Origin: Clostridiales bacterium
GTDB lineage: Bacteria; Bacillota; Clostridia; Christensenellales; Borkfalkiaceae
DNA length: 64,000 nt
Direction of reading: 5' to 3'
NCBI GenBank assembly: GCA_022508245.1
Contig: JAFLVO010000001.1
Coordinates: 372,001 to 436,000, forward strand
The notes beneath the pieces are model-generated. The model did not search any database and was not told the DNA's origin. It saw nothing but the letters and a program-made list of their open reading frames with translations. Position 1 is the stretch's first letter; every line of letters starts with the position of its first letter. The translations under genes were made by a program, and so were the position numbers. This document shows, one piece after another, positions 20,387-27,643 of the stretch.

Positions 20387-21163
20387 GCTACCTGCTCTAC
20401 TGGTGCTACCGGAGCAACAGGTGCGACGGGTGCAACGGGCACGGCGGCACAGATCGTAATAGGTACCACCCTAACGGGCGAGCCCGGCAGCGCAGCTCTC
20501 GCAACCAATACGGGCACTGAGCAGAACGCTGTTCTCAACTTCACTATCCCCCGTGGCGCTACCGGCGCAACAGGCGCCACTGGCGCAACGGGTGCCACTG
20601 GCGCAACGGGTGCAACAGGTGCAACAGGTGCAACAGGTGTAACGGGTGCAACAGGTGTAACGGGTGCGACTGGTGCTACAGGTGAGACCGGACCCACCGG
20701 AGAAACCGGACCCGAAGGTCCCGCAACAAACGGCTTGGCAGCTTACGGCGGACTGTACTCCACGAGTACTGACACGGTTGCGTTGACGGAAGACACGCCT
20801 GTAACATTGACGCTTGGCTCGCAGATGCCCGTGCTCAATGAAACCTACGGCACGAACAGTATCACTGTAGACGAGGATGGCGACTATGAAATTAACTATG
20901 GCTTGCTCGGTAGCGTAGATCCCGCTTCGACTATTACGTTGAGCGTAAACGTCAACGGCACGCCCGAACCGTCCGGAGTAATTTCGCAGGACTTCATCAC
21001 GGGCACGGCGCGCTCGATGAACGGCAGCACGATAGTCAGCCTCAATGCGGGAGACGAAATCACTTTGACGGCGGAGGGAAGCGCAACTACCACGCTCACT
21101 CCACTTGACAATGTAAACACTTATCTTACCGCAAAAAAGCTCAATTCGGGCACGGTAGCATAG
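20387..21163 (+). pseudogene. 5'-truncated collagen-like / BclA-type surface protein
   Basis: The frame is open from 20387 to 21163 and encodes Gly-Ala-Thr collagen-like triplets (two blocks, the second with about 20 triplets), then [11 protein letters not shown], then a ~140-residue beta-rich C-terminal domain ([15 protein letters not shown]) like the C1q/TNF-like tip of BclA-type exosporium proteins. The stop TAA at 20384 lies directly upstream and no ATG, GTG or TTG with a ribosome-binding site precedes the collagen block. The only ATG, at 20735, would give just the tip domain. I read this as a gene that has lost its N-terminus; a non-canonical start or an upstream frameshift is the alternative. 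A good terminator follows. Confidence 0.65.
20402..20716 (+). repeat. Collagen-type GAT triplet repeat
   Basis: Tandem 9-bp units encoding Gly-Ala-Thr (GGT/GGC GCA/GCG/GCC ACG/ACA/ACT) run from about 20402 to 20433 and again from about 20560 to 20716, separated by a non-repetitive stretch containing GEPGSAAL. Such repeats change length by slippage. The minus strand has an open Pro-Val-Ala frame that is only the mirror of this repeat. Confidence 0.85.
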
Positions 21164-21187
21164 CGCTTAAAATCTAAACACAAAAAC

Positions 21188-21221
21188 TGCCACGGAAGAT
21201 ATTCCGTGGCAAAATTTTTTA
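21188..21221 (+). terminator. Terminator after the collagen-like remnant
   Basis: A hairpin with arm TGCCACGGAAT and a short loop is followed by six T. It fits an intrinsic terminator. Confidence 0.85.
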
Positions 21222-21237
21222 TATAACAGAAAATCTG

Positions 21238-21267
21238 TTGACGGTTTGCTAATAAAAAGTATATAAT
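21238..21267 (+). promoter_or_regulatory. Promoter of tRNA-Pro
   Basis: A -35 box TTGACG (21238-21243) and a -10 box TATAAT (21262-21267) are 18 bp apart, 22 bp upstream of the tRNA. Confidence 0.75.
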
Positions 21268-21289
21268 AACGAAGTATTAAACAAGAAAT

Positions 21290-21365
21290 CGAGGCGTAGC
21301 GCAGTTGGTAGCGCGTATGGTTCGGGACCATAAGGTCGTGGGTTCAAATCCCGTCGCCTCGACCA
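21290..21365 (+). tRNA. tRNA-Pro (anticodon CGG)
   Basis: A complete cloverleaf of 76 nt is visible: acceptor stem CGAGGCG pairing with CGCCTCG, a D-arm, an anticodon stem TATGG/CCATA with loop TTCGGGA (anticodon CGG, reading CCG codons), a T-arm with GGTTCAAATC, and an encoded CCA end. It has its own promoter and terminator. Its 3' end is copied 201 bp downstream. Confidence 0.95.
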
Positions 21366-21560
21366 AGACCTTTGTGCGGACATTTGTCCGCGCAAAGGTC
21401 TTTTGATTATGAGCTTTGCATCGGGATTTGAGGGTGGAGCGATTGCGGGAGCAATCGGTTTGCGTTGCGTAGTTGGTTTATAGTTAAGCTGTAACGCAAA
21501 CTGAACAGCTCAGTGTGCTGTTTACCGGGGCGCGCCGCAAAGGCGCAAATCCCGTCGCCT
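21345..21560 (+). repeat. Duplicated tRNA 3' end (possible attachment-site scar)
   Basis: The 15-mer CAAATCCCGTCGCCT occurs in the tRNA 3' part (21345-21359) and again at 21546-21560, in the same orientation, 201 bp apart. Integrative elements that use a tRNA gene leave exactly this kind of direct repeat. The 185 bp between the copies holds no gene, so any element would be almost entirely deleted. A short inverted copy of CAAATCCCG also lies at 21422-21430. A partial tRNA duplication is the alternative. Confidence 0.5.
21366..21404 (+). terminator. Terminator of tRNA-Pro
   Basis: A long stem (AGACCTTTGTGCGGAC with its near-complement) starts at the base after the CCA end and is followed by TTTT. 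Confidence 0.9.
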
Positions 21561-21632
21561 GATATCCGAACTTATGTAGATAGGCTATTTATAAATAATC
21601 ATGCAACTTTGTATCTATGTTTAGTCAGTAGC

Positions 21633-21661
21633 TTGACTTTGAGCGGTACCGAGTGTATAAT
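21633..21661 (+). promoter_or_regulatory. Promoter of thyA-folA
   Basis: A -35 box TTGACT (21633-21638) and a -10 box TATAAT (21656-21661) with a 17-bp spacer form a strong sigma-A promoter 77 bp upstream of thyA. Confidence 0.8.
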
Positions 21662-21682
21662 TTTAATATCTTGCAGACAAAC

Positions 21683-21717
21683 TTAAATTGCCCGCTTTAA
21701 AAAAGCGGGCAATTTAA
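21683..21717 (+). other. Perfect 16-bp hairpin in the thyA 5' leader
   Basis: A perfect 16-bp stem (5' arm TTAAATTGCCCGCTTT) with a 3-nt loop lies between the promoter and the thyA ribosome-binding site (AAAGGAAG at ~21724). There is no T-run after it, so it is not an intrinsic terminator for this strand. It may protect the mRNA 5' end or take part in regulation; no binding protein can be named from the sequence. Confidence 0.6.
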
Positions 21718-21737
21718 AAAGTGCAAAGGAAGAAGAC

Positions 21738-22568
21738 ATGAGCAGAGCGGACGAAATTTTTATTTCGAATATTAAAGCCATACTCGAAAACGGTGTTTGG
21801 GACACCGGTTTTAACGTGCGCCCGCGCTGGGCAGACGGAACTCCCGCGCACACGGTCAAAAAATTTGGCATTGTCAACCGCTATAACCTGCAGGAAGAAT
21901 TTCCTATTCTCACAATCCGTCGCACGGCTTTTCGCTCGTGCGTGGACGAGCTACTTTGGATTTGGCAAAAAAAGAGCAACAACATCCACGATTTAAAGTC
22001 GCACATATGGGATCAGTGGGCAGACGAGAGCGGCAGCATAGGTAAGGCTTACGGCTATCAGCTCGGAATTAAGCACAAATATAAAGAGGGCGAATTCGAC
22101 CAGGTTGACAGAGTTCTGTACGACCTCAAAAACAACCCCGCAAGCCGCAGAATAATGACCAATATCTACAATTTTTCCGATTTGCACGAGATGAATTTAT
22201 ATCCTTGCGCGTATTCAATGACCTTCAACGTCTCGGGCGAAACCTTAAACGGCATTTTAAACCAGCGCTCCAACGATATGCTCACAGCCAACAACTGGAA
22301 CGTGGTGCAGTATGCCGTGCTCTTAATAATGCTTGCGCAGGTTTCAAATCTTAAAGCAGGCGAGCTTATACACGTAATTTCCGACGCGCATATCTATGAC
22401 AGACACGTTGAAGCCGTAAAAGAAATTATAGAAATGCCTCGCTTCCCGGCACCCAAGATAGAAGTTGACAAAAGCGTTAAGAATTTCTACGATTTCACGG
22501 TCGACAGCTTTAAGCTTGTCGATTACAAGTGCAACGAAAAGCAATACATAATACCAGTTGCAGAGTAA
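21738..22568 (+). CDS. thyA: Thymidylate synthase
   Basis: It methylates dUMP to dTMP using methylenetetrahydrofolate, which is oxidised to dihydrofolate. The 276-residue protein has the catalytic C157 in a YPCAYS context, the QRSND motif and the closing DAHIYDRH motif, as in the Bacillus/phage-type enzymes. Length is normal for the family. The next gene, folA, regenerates tetrahydrofolate, so the pair forms the standard dTMP cycle operon. Confidence 0.95.
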   Translation: MSRADEIFISNIKAILENGVWDTGFNVRPRWADGTPAHTVKKFGIVNRYNLQEEFPILTIRRTAFRSCVDELLWIWQKKSNNIHDLKSHIWDQWADESGSIGKAYGYQLGIKHKYKEGEFDQVDRVLYDLKNNPASRRIMTNIYNFSDLHEMNLYPCAYSMTFNVSGETLNGILNQRSNDMLTANNWNVVQYAVLLIMLAQVSNLKAGELIHVISDAHIYDRHVEAVKEIIEMPRFPAPKIEVDKSVKNFYDFTVDSFKLVDYKCNEKQYIIPVAE

Positions 22569-22594
22569 ATGGCAGAGTAGAATAAAGGAAAGAT

Positions 22595-23095
22595 ATGAAA
22601 GCAATATTACACGCCGACAAAAATTGGGGAATAGGCAAAAACAATTCACTTATGTTCAGAATTCCCGCAGATATGAAGTTTTTTAAGGAAACTACCACAG
22701 GCAATACTGTCGTCATGGGTAGCAACACCTTAAAGTCTCTTCCCCAAGGCAAGCCATTAAAGGATAGGATAAATATTGTTCTCTATCCCGAAGGCGAGGA
22801 CAGGGAGGACTGCAAAATAGTGCACTCCTTAAATGAACTTTTTACAGAAATTAAAAAATATCCGCCCGAATGTGTGTTTGTAATCGGCGGACAGATGATG
22901 TTTAAAACTCTCCTGCCTTACTGCGACGAAGTGTTTGTAACCAAAGTGGAAGCAGAAGGCGAAGCCGATGCATTCTTTGAAAATCTCGATAAAAACGAAA
23001 ATTTCAAACTCGTTCACGAGAGCGAACCGATAGAGACAAACGGCTATACAATAAAATTTACAACCTATAAAAATTTAAGCGTAAAACCAATATAG
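22595..23095 (+). CDS. folA: Dihydrofolate reductase
   Basis: It reduces dihydrofolate to tetrahydrofolate with NADPH. The 166-residue product has the N-terminal GIGKNNSL loop, the acidic residue in IPADMKFFK, the VVMGSNT cofactor motif and VIGGQMMF. The tryptophan usually found before the first helix is Phe here. It starts 26 bp after thyA with an AAAGGAAAG site and ends at a terminator, so it is the second gene of a two-gene operon. Confidence 0.93.
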   Translation: MKAILHADKNWGIGKNNSLMFRIPADMKFFKETTTGNTVVMGSNTLKSLPQGKPLKDRINIVLYPEGEDREDCKIVHSLNELFTEIKKYPPECVFVIGGQMMFKTLLPYCDEVFVTKVEAEGEADAFFENLDKNENFKLVHESEPIETNGYTIKFTTYKNLSVKPI

Positions 23096-23103
23096 TTGCA
23101 ACT

Positions 23104-23138
23104 GCCGCGGCGTGAAACTTCACGTCGCGGCTTTTTTT
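23104..23138 (+). terminator. Terminator of thyA-folA
   Basis: The stem GCCGCGGCGTG/CACGTCGCGGC, with one G-T pair, is followed by seven T. Confidence 0.9.
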
Positions 23139-23203
23139 CTCATAAAATGTAATGATTACATTTTGCCGCAAAGTCTAAAAGGCAAGCGGCACGGAGAAGA
23201 ACA

Positions 23204-23977
23204 TTGCAATGGATAAATAATTTCACGGGCTGGCAGCTCGCACTAATGGCAACAGCGTTTACCTGGGCGCTGACTGCGGCGGGCGCGGCGTTCGTGTTTT
23301 TTTACAGAAAGGTAAACGATTCGGCATTTTCGTTTATGATGAGCAGCGCAGCGGGAATAATGCTTGCCTCAACATTCTTTTCACTGTTAGTTCCCGCTAT
23401 GGAGCTTGCAACAAATTTTTCATATCTCATACTTACGGCGGGCTTTGTTTTAGGCGGAGCGCTCATTATAGTTATCGACCTCGTTATGGAGAAGTCAAAA
23501 TTCTTTTCGGGGAACGCGCAAAAGCGAAGCTGTGTGGTTATGTGCGTTGCCGTAACCATGCACAATGTACCTGAAGGCATGGCGGTGGGGGTAGCGTTCG
23601 GTGCGCTTGCCGCAGGACAGACGATGGAAGCGGTTGCGGCTATAATGCTGGCGGTCGGGATAGGCATACAAAACTTTCCCGAGGGCATGTGCGTAGCCTT
23701 TCCGCTTCGCGCAAACGGCATAAGCAAGGCAAAGAGCTTTTTCATAGGTCAGCTTTCGGGTGCGGTGGAAATAATTGCGGGAGTTATAGGCGCACTCGCA
23801 GTTACAGCAGTCAGCGGAATACTTCCGTGGGCGCTCTCGTTTTCGGCGGGTGCTATGGTGGCGGTTGTCTGCTCGGAACTTATCCCGGAAAGCTTTTCGC
23901 AGGGCAAAATTAAAGCAACGGTAGGCGTAATATTCGGCTTTGCTCTTATGATGATACTTGACTTGGCGTTCGGATAA
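23204..23977 (+). CDS. ZIP-family divalent metal transporter
   Basis: The 257-residue membrane protein has about eight hydrophobic segments and the two ZIP signature helices: MHNVPEGMAVG and GIQNFPEGMCVA, each with the H/N-x-x-P-E-G metal site (the second has N in place of H). It probably moves zinc or a related ion. The best start is a TTG at 23204 with GGAG seven bases upstream; the nearby ATG is out of frame and stops at once. A second ZIP transporter lies at 54,813. Confidence 0.85.
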   Translation: MQWINNFTGWQLALMATAFTWALTAAGAAFVFFYRKVNDSAFSFMMSSAAGIMLASTFFSLLVPAMELATNFSYLILTAGFVLGGALIIVIDLVMEKSKFFSGNAQKRSCVVMCVAVTMHNVPEGMAVGVAFGALAAGQTMEAVAAIMLAVGIGIQNFPEGMCVAFPLRANGISKAKSFFIGQLSGAVEIIAGVIGALAVTAVSGILPWALSFSAGAMVAVVCSELIPESFSQGKIKATVGVIFGFALMMILDLAFG

Positions 23978-24039
23978 TTATCGGATAAGTAATTAAGAAA
24001 ATTCTGTATAAATTTGGCATTATTCCGCAAGATAGGAAT

Positions 24040-24840
24040 ATGGAAAAGACAAGCTACAAAAAGACTGCAATAGTAGTGGGCGGCAGCTCGGGAATAGGCT
24101 ATGAAACCTGCCTGCACCTTTCGGCTCTCGGCTGGAATGTTGTAAACATTTCGCGCACTCCTTGCCAAAACCCCAAGGTCACAAACATCTGCGCCGACGT
24201 AACACATACCGATGAATTTCGCTCGGCGCTTACTACCGCCGCACAAGGCGGTATCTCCGCCCTTATATACAGCGCGGGCTTTTCTATGGCTGCGCCCATA
24301 GAACACGCCAAGCAGGAGGATTTCAGGTACCTATTTGAAGTCAACTTTTTCGGTGCGCTTATAGCGTTGCAGACGGTCATTCCATTTATGAAGCAGCGGG
24401 GCGGGAAAATAATTCTCGTAAGCTCTTTGGGCGGAGATTTGCCCATCATTTTCGACAGCTTTTATTCTTCATCCAAGGCCGCGCTCGAAATGCTCTGCCG
24501 TTCGGCATACGGCGAACTCAAGCCGTACAACATAAGCGTGACGGCACTGCTTCCGGGCGGGACTGCAACAAACTTTACTTTTAAAAGAAAAGTGTACTCG
24601 GACGAGGAGAACAGGTCGTACTCAAAGAGCGTAAACAAGGCGGTTGCGGCGCTTGCCAACATGGAGCAGAGCGGGATGCCGCCCTCTCAGGTCGCCGATA
24701 TTATCTACAATATTCTCAATTCGGACAAGCCTCCCGTAATAAAGATTTGCGGTATGAAAAATACAATGTTCAGGCTTGTATCAAGGGTTATGCCCGAAAA
24801 ATTAACTTTAAAAATGAACGACAGGATGTATAATCAATGA
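24040..24840 (+). CDS. Short-chain dehydrogenase/reductase (SDR)
   Basis: The 266-residue Rossmann-fold protein has the cofactor motif VGGSSGIG near residues 13-20, the NVVNIS strand, YSAGF (NNAG-like), the catalytic Ser in VSSLGG and YSSSK as Tyr-x-x-x-Lys. The substrate cannot be told. It is translationally coupled to the following small ORF, which is coupled to spoVAC, so it may be co-expressed with the sporulation genes. Confidence 0.85.
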   Translation: MEKTSYKKTAIVVGGSSGIGYETCLHLSALGWNVVNISRTPCQNPKVTNICADVTHTDEFRSALTTAAQGGISALIYSAGFSMAAPIEHAKQEDFRYLFEVNFFGALIALQTVIPFMKQRGGKIILVSSLGGDLPIIFDSFYSSSKAALEMLCRSAYGELKPYNISVTALLPGGTATNFTFKRKVYSDEENRSYSKSVNKAVAALANMEQSGMPPSQVADIIYNILNSDKPPVIKICGMKNTMFRLVSRVMPEKLTLKMNDRMYNQ

Positions 24841-24917
24841 AACGCGATATAGATTTAACCCGCCGCGACGAGCGGGAAAGCCTCGTAAAAAATATTAAGG
24901 ACGGGGGCAAGAAATGA
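24837..24917 (+). CDS. 26-residue small ORF between SDR and spoVAC
   Basis: The ORF begins in an ATGA overlap with the SDR stop codon and ends in an ATGA overlap with the spoVAC start, so both junctions are of the coupled type. The product is highly charged (starts MKRDIDLTRRDE, ends DGGKK). A CAGGA sequence about 11 nt upstream may act as a ribosome-binding site. It is either a real microprotein or a coupling leader that delivers ribosomes to spoVAC. I know no family for it. Confidence 0.5.
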   Translation: MKRDIDLTRRDERESLVKNIKDGGKK

Positions 24918-25363
24918 CGGGTAAAACTCGTGAAAATTACAACAAAAACTACCTTAATTATGTTAAAACCCAAAACCCGCCGACAAACCATTTCAGAAAC
25001 TGTATTGCTGCGTTCGGCGTGGGCGGTCTTATTTGCTGTATAGGTCAGTTTATCCGCTATATGTTAAGCTATGTGGGGCTCACGGGCGATGAGCTTGCGG
25101 GCGCGACCTCGATAGTTCTCATATTTTTGGGCTGTCTGCTTACAGGCTTCGGCGTGTATGACAGAATAGGCAGACACGCCGGCGCGGGCTCAATCGTGCC
25201 CATTACGGGCTTTGCAAACAGCGTAGCGTCGCCCGCGATAGAGTTTAAAACCGAGGGCTGGATATTCGGCATGGCGGCAAAGATGTTTACGGTAGCAGGG
25301 CCCATTATAGTATTCGGCGTCTTTTCGGGCGTAATAGTAGGGCTTATATATTTATTTATCTGA
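24914..25363 (+). CDS. spoVAC: Stage V sporulation protein AC
   Basis: SpoVAC is a membrane protein needed for uptake of dipicolinic acid into the forespore and its release on germination; the Bacillus protein acts as a mechanosensitive channel. The 149-residue product has four hydrophobic segments, starting with GVGGLICCIGQ (~residues 37-47), and the conserved GxGxxxPITGFANSV stretch. Ribosome access comes from GGGGG plus the coupled small ORF. It lies 5 bp before spoVAD, in the standard order. Confidence 0.92.
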   Translation: MTGKTRENYNKNYLNYVKTQNPPTNHFRNCIAAFGVGGLICCIGQFIRYMLSYVGLTGDELAGATSIVLIFLGCLLTGFGVYDRIGRHAGAGSIVPITGFANSVASPAIEFKTEGWIFGMAAKMFTVAGPIIVFGVFSGVIVGLIYLFI

Positions 25364-25368
25364 AAATT

Positions 25369-26367
25369 ATGAAAAAACAAGGCAATACAATATTTTTTAA
25401 ATCAGAGCCGCGCATAACTTCGTTTGCGGCGATATGCGGCAGCAAGGAAAAGGTGGGAATTTTGGGCGAATACGCGGATATTACGCTCGAAGACGATATG
25501 TACGCAGAAAGCACTTTTGAAAAAGCCGAGTGCAAGATGCTCACAAACGCCATTTCGCTTGCCATAAAGAAAGGTGGGTACGAAGAAAGGGATATAGACG
25601 CTCTCTTTTCGGGCGACCTGCTAAACCAGATAATTTCGGCAAGCTTTGCCGCCCGTGACTACGATTTTCCCTTTCTTGGGATGTATTCGGCGTGTTCGAC
25701 TATGAGTGAAAGCATATTAATGGGTGCCGCTATGGTCAACGCAGGCTACTGCAAGAGAATAGTTGCGGCAACGGGCTCGCACTTTGCCTCGGCGGAAAGG
25801 CAGTACCGTTTCCCTTTGGAACAGGGAACGACCCGCCCGCCCCAGTCGCAGTGGACGGTCACGGGCGCGGGCGGCTGTGTAATCGCCGACGAAAATAAGG
25901 GAATAAAGGTTGTAAACGGTACAATGGGCAAGGTGGTTGACTACGGCGTAACCGACGTCAACAACATGGGCGCGGCAATGGCGCCCGCGGCGGCGGCAAC
26001 GCTTATTCAGCACTTTGTAGACACGAACACCTCGCCCGAGGACTACGATTTAATCTTGACGGGCGATTTGGGCGCACTCGGCAGCAGAATTTTAAAGGAC
26101 TTAACTTGGGAAAAGGGATTTGATATCTCCTCTAACCACGTTGACTGCGGCGAAATTGTGTACAAGGTTATCGAGCGCGAATTTCAGGGCGGAAGCGGCG
26201 CGGGCTGTTCGGCAACAGTCCTGAATTCTTATATTTTAACTAAAATGAGCGCAGGGCTGTATAGCCGAGTGCTCTTTGCGGCGACGGGAGCGCTTCTTTC
26301 CACCGTTTCATCGGGACAAGGGGAGAGCATACCCTGCATAAGTCACGCCGTGCAGTTGGAGGTTTAA
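25369..26367 (+). CDS. spoVAD: Stage V sporulation protein AD
   Basis: SpoVAD has a thiolase-like fold and binds dipicolinic acid on the membrane complex with SpoVAC and SpoVAE. The 332-residue product shows the family features: PRITSFAAICGSKE near the N-terminus, GMYSACSTMSESI with the thiolase-type Cys, the TGSHFASAERQYR block and GGCVIADE. No clear Shine-Dalgarno is seen before its ATG; translation is probably coupled to spoVAC, which ends 5 bp upstream. Confidence 0.95.
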   Translation: MKKQGNTIFFKSEPRITSFAAICGSKEKVGILGEYADITLEDDMYAESTFEKAECKMLTNAISLAIKKGGYEERDIDALFSGDLLNQIISASFAARDYDFPFLGMYSACSTMSESILMGAAMVNAGYCKRIVAATGSHFASAERQYRFPLEQGTTRPPQSQWTVTGAGGCVIADENKGIKVVNGTMGKVVDYGVTDVNNMGAAMAPAAAATLIQHFVDTNTSPEDYDLILTGDLGALGSRILKDLTWEKGFDISSNHVDCGEIVYKVIEREFQGGSGAGCSATVLNSYILTKMSAGLYSRVLFAATGALLSTVSSGQGESIPCISHAVQLEV

Positions 26368-26751
26368 ATGGAAGGAGAAATTATTGCAATACTTTTGCAG
26401 TATTTAAAGGCATTTGCAGTGGGCGGCACTATCTGCCTTATCGCGCAGGTCGTAATAAATTTTACCGACCTTTCGGCGGGCAAAATTTTAGTGTATTTTA
26501 TGCTCGCGGGGGTTGTACTGACCGCAATAGGGCTCTACCAGCCCCTCGTTGAATTTGCCGGCGCGGGCGCAACCGTACCCATTTCGGGTTTTGGTTACCT
26601 GCTTGCAAGCGGGGCAATGAAAGGGGCGGAGAAGGGCTTTTTCTCGGCAGTGACGGGTTCACTCGCCGCCGCCAGCGCAGGCGTTACCGCCGCCGTTGTA
26701 TTCTCTTTTTTAATGGCGCTCATTTTTAAAGCAAAAATCAAGCGTAGCTGA
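26368..26751 (+). CDS. spoVAE: Stage V sporulation protein AE (AEb type)
   Basis: The 127-residue integral membrane protein has four hydrophobic segments and the GAGATVPISGFG motif related to SpoVAC. It completes the minimal dipicolinic-acid channel set. GGAGG precedes the ATG, which directly abuts the spoVAD stop. The other spoVA genes of Bacillus (AA, AB, AF) are absent here, as in many clostridia. Confidence 0.92.
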   Translation: MEGEIIAILLQYLKAFAVGGTICLIAQVVINFTDLSAGKILVYFMLAGVVLTAIGLYQPLVEFAGAGATVPISGFGYLLASGAMKGAEKGFFSAVTGSLAAASAGVTAAVVFSFLMALIFKAKIKRS

Positions 26752-26805
26752 CCGTAAAAATATATTTATTGGGTTAAATGCCTGGACCGCCTCATACAAT
26801 ATGGT

Positions 26806-27471
26806 ATGGGGCGTAAAAAATTTAAAAACAAAAAATTCCGTCGATTTAAAGTACTTGTGGCTATAATCTGCCTGTTATCTATCGGGGTGCTCATCTATTT
26901 TCAGCGCAACGTGACTCGGGTTTTAATTTCCATAAGCGAGGCGACAATCCGCTCAATAACGACGGTAGCCGTAAACGACGCAATTTACTATACCTTGAAC
27001 GACAGTATGCGTTACGAGGATTTAATAACCATTGAAAGAGACGAGGGAGGGAATGTGACCTCCATAACGACCGACAGCCTGAAAATAAACAAAATAGCAA
27101 GGGACACGGCGTATCTCTCGCAGGAAAACTTAAACAAGATGAGCGCAGAGGGTATTTTAGTCCCCATCGGCGCGCTCACTGGCATAGAGGCGCTTGCAGG
27201 CTTCGGTCAGAAAATCAACATAAAAATTATCCCCATAAGCAACGTGGGATGCCACTTCGTTTCAAAGTTTACCGAGGCGGGAATAAACCAGACCAAACAC
27301 TCTCTATACCTTGAAATCGTTTCGGATATTTCAATTATTATGCCATCTAAAAGTACTAACTTTGCCTCAACGATAGAGGTGCTCATCTGCGAAAGCGTAA
27401 TAACGGGCAAAATTCCAGAAGTCTATTTGCAAGCGTCGCTTGCGGGCTACGGGGGGGCGTTGGTACCGTAA
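26806..27471 (+). CDS. yunB: Sporulation protein YunB
   Basis: The 221-residue protein has a very basic start (MGRKKFKNKKFRRF), one membrane anchor (~residues 15-32) and the YunB core, with SEATIRSITTVAVNDAIY and the SNVGCHFVSKFTEAGINQTKHSLYLEI block. YunB is a sigma-E-dependent sporulation protein of unclear function. No Shine-Dalgarno is visible; TACAAT lies 5 nt before the ATG, so the mRNA could be leaderless. It follows spoVAE by 54 bp and ends at a terminator. Confidence 0.88.
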   Translation: MGRKKFKNKKFRRFKVLVAIICLLSIGVLIYFQRNVTRVLISISEATIRSITTVAVNDAIYYTLNDSMRYEDLITIERDEGGNVTSITTDSLKINKIARDTAYLSQENLNKMSAEGILVPIGALTGIEALAGFGQKINIKIIPISNVGCHFVSKFTEAGINQTKHSLYLEIVSDISIIMPSKSTNFASTIEVLICESVITGKIPEVYLQASLAGYGGALVP

Positions 27472-27486
27472 GTTATATTAAAAATT

Positions 27487-27514
27487 AAGCGGGGCGCAAT
27501 GCGCCCCGCTTTTG
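27487..27514 (+). terminator. Terminator after yunB
   Basis: The stem AAGCGGGGCGC/GCGCCCCGCTT with a 3-nt loop is followed by a short T-run. Confidence 0.85.
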
Positions 27515-27524
27515 ACGTTAAATA

Positions 27525-27623
27525 CAATTGCCCCCAATATATGCCCCAAATAACGGGGTTTTTACAATTTTTTGAAATGCAACAAAAAAGGGGGCAATTT
27601 TGCAATTGCCCCCTATATATGCC
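27525..27623 (+). repeat. Short direct repeat near the pheT terminator
   Basis: CAATTGCCCCCAATATATGCC (27525-27545) recurs with one change at 27603-27623 (CAATTGCCCCCTATATATGCC). The second copy contains one arm of the pheT terminator. This looks like a local duplication of the terminator arm. Confidence 0.6.
27584..27613 (-). terminator. Terminator of pheST
   Basis: On the minus strand the perfect stem GGGGGCAATT with its complement is followed by six T, about 30 bp after the pheT stop codon. Confidence 0.9.
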
Positions 27624-27643
27624 TTAATTAACGCATTTTTTAC

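Noticed and set aside
20359-20697. Minus-strand open frame rich in Pro-Val-Ala
   Set aside because: It is the mirror of the collagen-like GAT repeat on the plus strand; it has no ribosome-binding site or promoter.
24005-24030. Sigma-G-like promoter before the SDR/spoVA genes
   Set aside because: TGTATA and CATTATT are both present but only 7 bp apart, far from the 17-18 bp needed.
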